From contig CAZDOD010000143.1 of assembly GCA_964506935.1 (NCBI GenBank), positions 1-7,560 on the forward strand: a DNA stretch of 7,560 bases, in the 5' to 3' direction. The stretch comes from CAZDOD01 sp964506935. GTDB lineage: Bacteria > Desulfobacterota > Zymogenia > Zymogenales > Zymogenaceae. Position 1 is the stretch's first letter. The number at the start of each line of letters is the position of its first letter. Position numbers and translations under genes: made by a program. Of this stretch, positions 5,698 to 7,560 are shown one piece after another. A model generated the notes under the pieces. That model saw only the letters and a program-made list of their open reading frames with translations. It was not told the origin of the DNA and made no database searches.

Positions 5698-7290
5698 GTG
5701 AGACTAGTAAAAATATACGATACGACCTTAAGGGACGGCGCCCAGGCCGAGGACATCTCCTTTATCACCGCCGATAAGCTTAAGATTGCAAAGAAGCTCG
5801 ACGATCTCGGCGTCCACTACATCGAGGGGGGATGGCCGGGGGCGAACCCGAAGGACGATAGATTCTTCAAGGCGATAAAAAGCACGCGCCTCAATATCGC
5901 CCGCCTCGTGGCGTTCGGATCGACCCGAAAAAAGGACAAGACACCAGAATCTGACGATATGATAAAGGCCCTCCTTTCGGCCGGGACCGAGGCCTTGACG
6001 ATAGTCGGAAAGAGCTGGGAGATACACGTGACCGAGGTACTCAGGGTCAGCCTCGACGAGAACTTGGGGATGATACATGATACCCTGTCGTATCTCAGGG
6101 GGAGGGTCAAAGAGCTATTTTTTGACGCCGAGCATTTCTTCGACGGATTCCTGGCCAATCCCGAATACGCCGTCGCCTGCCTCAAAAAGGCCGAAGAGGC
6201 GAATGTGGACTGCATCGTCCTTTGCGACACCAACGGCGGGGTCATGCCGTGGGAGCTTGGCAAAATAGTTGAGAAGGTCAAGGGCGAGATCAAGACGCCG
6301 CTCGGTATCCATTGCCACAACGACCACGGCCTCGCCGTAGCAAATACGATCGCTGCCGTAAAATTGGGGGTTGATCACGTCCAGGGGACGGTAAACGGCT
6401 ACGGCGAGCGCTGCGGAAACGCCGACCTGATGACGATAATCCCCACACTCAAACTCAAGATGGGGATCGAGTGTATATCGGACAAACAGATGGAGAGGCT
6501 GAAAGACATCTCGAGGTTCGTCGATGAGATGGCAAACCGCATGCCCGACAAGCACAAGCCCTACGTCGGAGACAGCGCATTCGCCCACAAGGGCGGAATC
6601 CACGCGAGCGCCGTCGTGAAAAATCCCCTGACCTACGAGCACATAAATCCCGCACTCGTCGGAAACCAGCAGAGGATACTCGTCAGCGACCAGTCTGGGA
6701 TATCAAACATCAAATTCAAGGCCGAAAAGTTCAACATAGACCTCTCAAATGAGGGGGAGGGGGCAAAGGGGCTGGTTGCGGCCGTCAAGGACCTCGAGGG
6801 GAAGGGGTATCAGTTCGAGGGGGCCGACGCATCGTTCGAGCTTTTGATGAACCGCACCCTCGGCAGGCACACCTCCTACTTCAAGCTCAAGGGCTTCAGG
6901 GTCATCGTCGAGAGGAAAAAGGGCGACAAGGAGCCGCTGTCCGAGGCGACGATCATGATAGACGTCGACGGGAGGATCGAGCACACCGCCGCAATCGGAA
7001 AAGGGCCGGTAAACGCCCTCGACAACGCTATAAGAAAGGCGCTCGAAAAATTCTATCCCGAGCTAAGCGAAATGAAGCTCCTGGACTACAAGGTCAGGGT
7101 GCTGACGACCGAGGACGGCACCGCCGCCACCGTCAGGGTGCTGATCGAGTCGGGGGACAAGGAGGACACGTGGGAGACGGTCGGGGTGGACGAAAACATC
7201 ATCCAGGCGAGCTGGACGGCCCTCGTCGACAGCATCGAATACAAGCTCTACAAGGACGAAAAGAAGCGAAAGGCGACCAGATCCGACTGA
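5698..7290 (+). CDS. cimA: (R)-citramalate synthase
   Basis: CimA condenses pyruvate and acetyl-CoA to (R)-citramalate, opening a threonine-independent path to 2-oxobutyrate and isoleucine. The 530-residue protein begins with the HMGL-like TIM barrel: YDTTLRDGAQ (7-16, catalytic Arg12 and metal Asp13), YIEGGWPGANPKD (41-53), metal-binding HCHNDHG (205-211), and the QGTVNGYGERCGNADL stretch (229-244). A linker with HKGGIHASAV (297-306) leads to a C-terminal LeuA-type regulatory dimer domain (about 395-520). The EGGWPGANPKD pattern and length near 530 mark the long CimA class rather than 2-isopropylmalate or homocitrate synthase. GTG 5698 is the only plausible start: an in-frame TAG lies at 5692-5694, and GAGGAG (5680-5685) in the end of lysC serves as Shine-Dalgarno at a rather long 12-nt spacing. 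Six nucleotides separate it from lysC, so the two are probably co-transcribed. The C-terminus ends in a charged Lys/Arg-rich tail. Confidence 0.93.
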   Translation: MRLVKIYDTTLRDGAQAEDISFITADKLKIAKKLDDLGVHYIEGGWPGANPKDDRFFKAIKSTRLNIARLVAFGSTRKKDKTPESDDMIKALLSAGTEALTIVGKSWEIHVTEVLRVSLDENLGMIHDTLSYLRGRVKELFFDAEHFFDGFLANPEYAVACLKKAEEANVDCIVLCDTNGGVMPWELGKIVEKVKGEIKTPLGIHCHNDHGLAVANTIAAVKLGVDHVQGTVNGYGERCGNADLMTIIPTLKLKMGIECISDKQMERLKDISRFVDEMANRMPDKHKPYVGDSAFAHKGGIHASAVVKNPLTYEHINPALVGNQQRILVSDQSGISNIKFKAEKFNIDLSNEGEGAKGLVAAVKDLEGKGYQFEGADASFELLMNRTLGRHTSYFKLKGFRVIVERKKGDKEPLSEATIMIDVDGRIEHTAAIGKGPVNALDNAIRKALEKFYPELSEMKLLDYKVRVLTTEDGTAATVRVLIESGDKEDTWETVGVDENIIQASWTALVDSIEYKLYKDEKKRKATRSD

Positions 7291-7304
7291 CATTTCGGTT
7301 TAGT

Positions 7305-7321
7305 GGAAAGGGTGTGTTTTG
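7305..7321 (+). promoter_or_regulatory. Ribosome binding site and TTG start of the last gene
   Basis: GGAAAGGG (7305-7312) lies six bases before TTG 7319-7321. An in-frame TAG at 7301-7303 and the absence of any ATG or GTG codon between it and 7319 leave TTG as the only upstream start for the downstream membrane protein. Confidence 0.5.
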
Positions 7322-7560
7322 GGAAACGAAAAGAATCCCGAAAGAGACCTCGAAGAAGTTGGCCTTTCGCGCTACCGCGCGGGGATACTCGTCCTCGCAT
7401 CAATAATCCTTACATTTTTTTCAATATCATATCTCCTAGGGGCGATCGATTCCCTGAAGAACACAGAACCGCAATCATTGAGCATTGCTGTTGTCGCCCC
7501 GGACGGCGGGATTGATTTCTTCCCGGAGGGGACGACGATCGAGGGGGCGTTTGATACATG
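7319..7560 (+). CDS. Single-pass membrane-anchored protein, N-terminal part (runs off window)
   Basis: An open frame starts at TTG 7319 and continues to the window end (80 codons plus two bases). Residues 1-20 are charged and polar. Residues 21-43 (AGILVLASIILTFFSISYL and on) form one hydrophobic transmembrane helix, preceded by Arg18 and Arg20, which predicts a cytoplasmic N-terminus. After a short linker, residues 53-78 look like the start of a small extracytoplasmic beta-rich domain with a GGIDFFPEGTTIEGAF segment. That segment faintly resembles the SLBB part of ComEA-type DNA-binding proteins, where a GxV..PG...l..G motif precedes a helix-hairpin-helix, but no HhH is in view and the match is too weak to name it. 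It starts 28 nt after cimA and may belong to the same transcript. Competing frames in this stretch lack a hydrophobic pattern or ribosome site. Confidence 0.6.
   Translation, partial: MGNEKNPERDLEEVGLSRYRAGILVLASIILTFFSISYLLGAIDSLKNTEPQSLSIAVVAPDGGIDFFPEGTTIEGAFDT

Noticed and set aside
6115..6642. 175-codon minus-strand open frame inside cimA
   Set aside because: It is antisense to the CimA metal-binding HCHNDHG region, with no independent motif or ribosome site.
7303..7515. 70-codon + strand open frame in the 3' end of the window
   Set aside because: Its protein is Arg/Pro/Cys-rich without domain or hydrophobic pattern; the frame from TTG 7319 has a ribosome site and a clear membrane helix and continues to the window end.

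Overview
The window reads as a bacterial housekeeping and biosynthesis cluster, all on the + strand: folP (3' end only), glmM, acpS, nnrE-nnrD fusion, tsaE, lysC, cimA, and the 5' end of an unidentified membrane-anchored protein. This order, especially glmM-acpS-nnr-tsaE followed by lysC-cimA, resembles what I recall from Desulfobacterota (Geobacter-like deltaproteobacteria). Codon use is moderately GC-rich, with frequent AGG/AGA arginine and ATA isoleucine codons. The phylum is an inference from synteny and protein style, not a measured assignment. I see no mobile element, CRISPR array, rRNA or tRNA, and no sign of foreign DNA.

Positions 1-300 hold the last 99 codons of dihydropteroate synthase. 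A short gap (301-377) with a terminator-like hairpin separates it from glmM, which makes glucosamine-1-phosphate for peptidoglycan and LPS. acpS overlaps glmM by 4 nt. An 89-nt gap with a G-rich and then an AT-rich segment precedes a bifunctional NAD(P)HX epimerase/dehydratase. A 131-nt gap (3817-3947) follows, carrying a 10-bp stem-loop and a strong sigma-70-like promoter that ends one base before the tsaE start codon. tsaE (tRNA t6A synthesis) overlaps lysC (aspartokinase) by 41 nt. cimA (citramalate synthase) starts 6 nt after the lysC stop. A TTG-started membrane protein begins 28 nt after cimA and runs off the window.

Functionally the first half serves cell-envelope, cofactor and metabolite-repair needs (folate, amino sugars, acyl-carrier activation, repair of damaged NADH). 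The second half joins tRNA modification to amino-acid synthesis: LysC opens the aspartate family (Lys/Met/Thr), and CimA gives a threonine-independent route to 2-oxobutyrate for isoleucine.

No wholly new system is visible. The most interesting signals are regulatory or architectural: an internal Shine-Dalgarno plus ATG in lysC placed just before its ACT domains (candidate separate beta subunit), a possibly leaderless tsaE transcript with a tandem repeat upstream of the promoter, the long tsaE/lysC overlap, apparent loss of cdaA-ybbR and pdxJ from the usual locus, and an atypical residue beside the GlmM catalytic serine.
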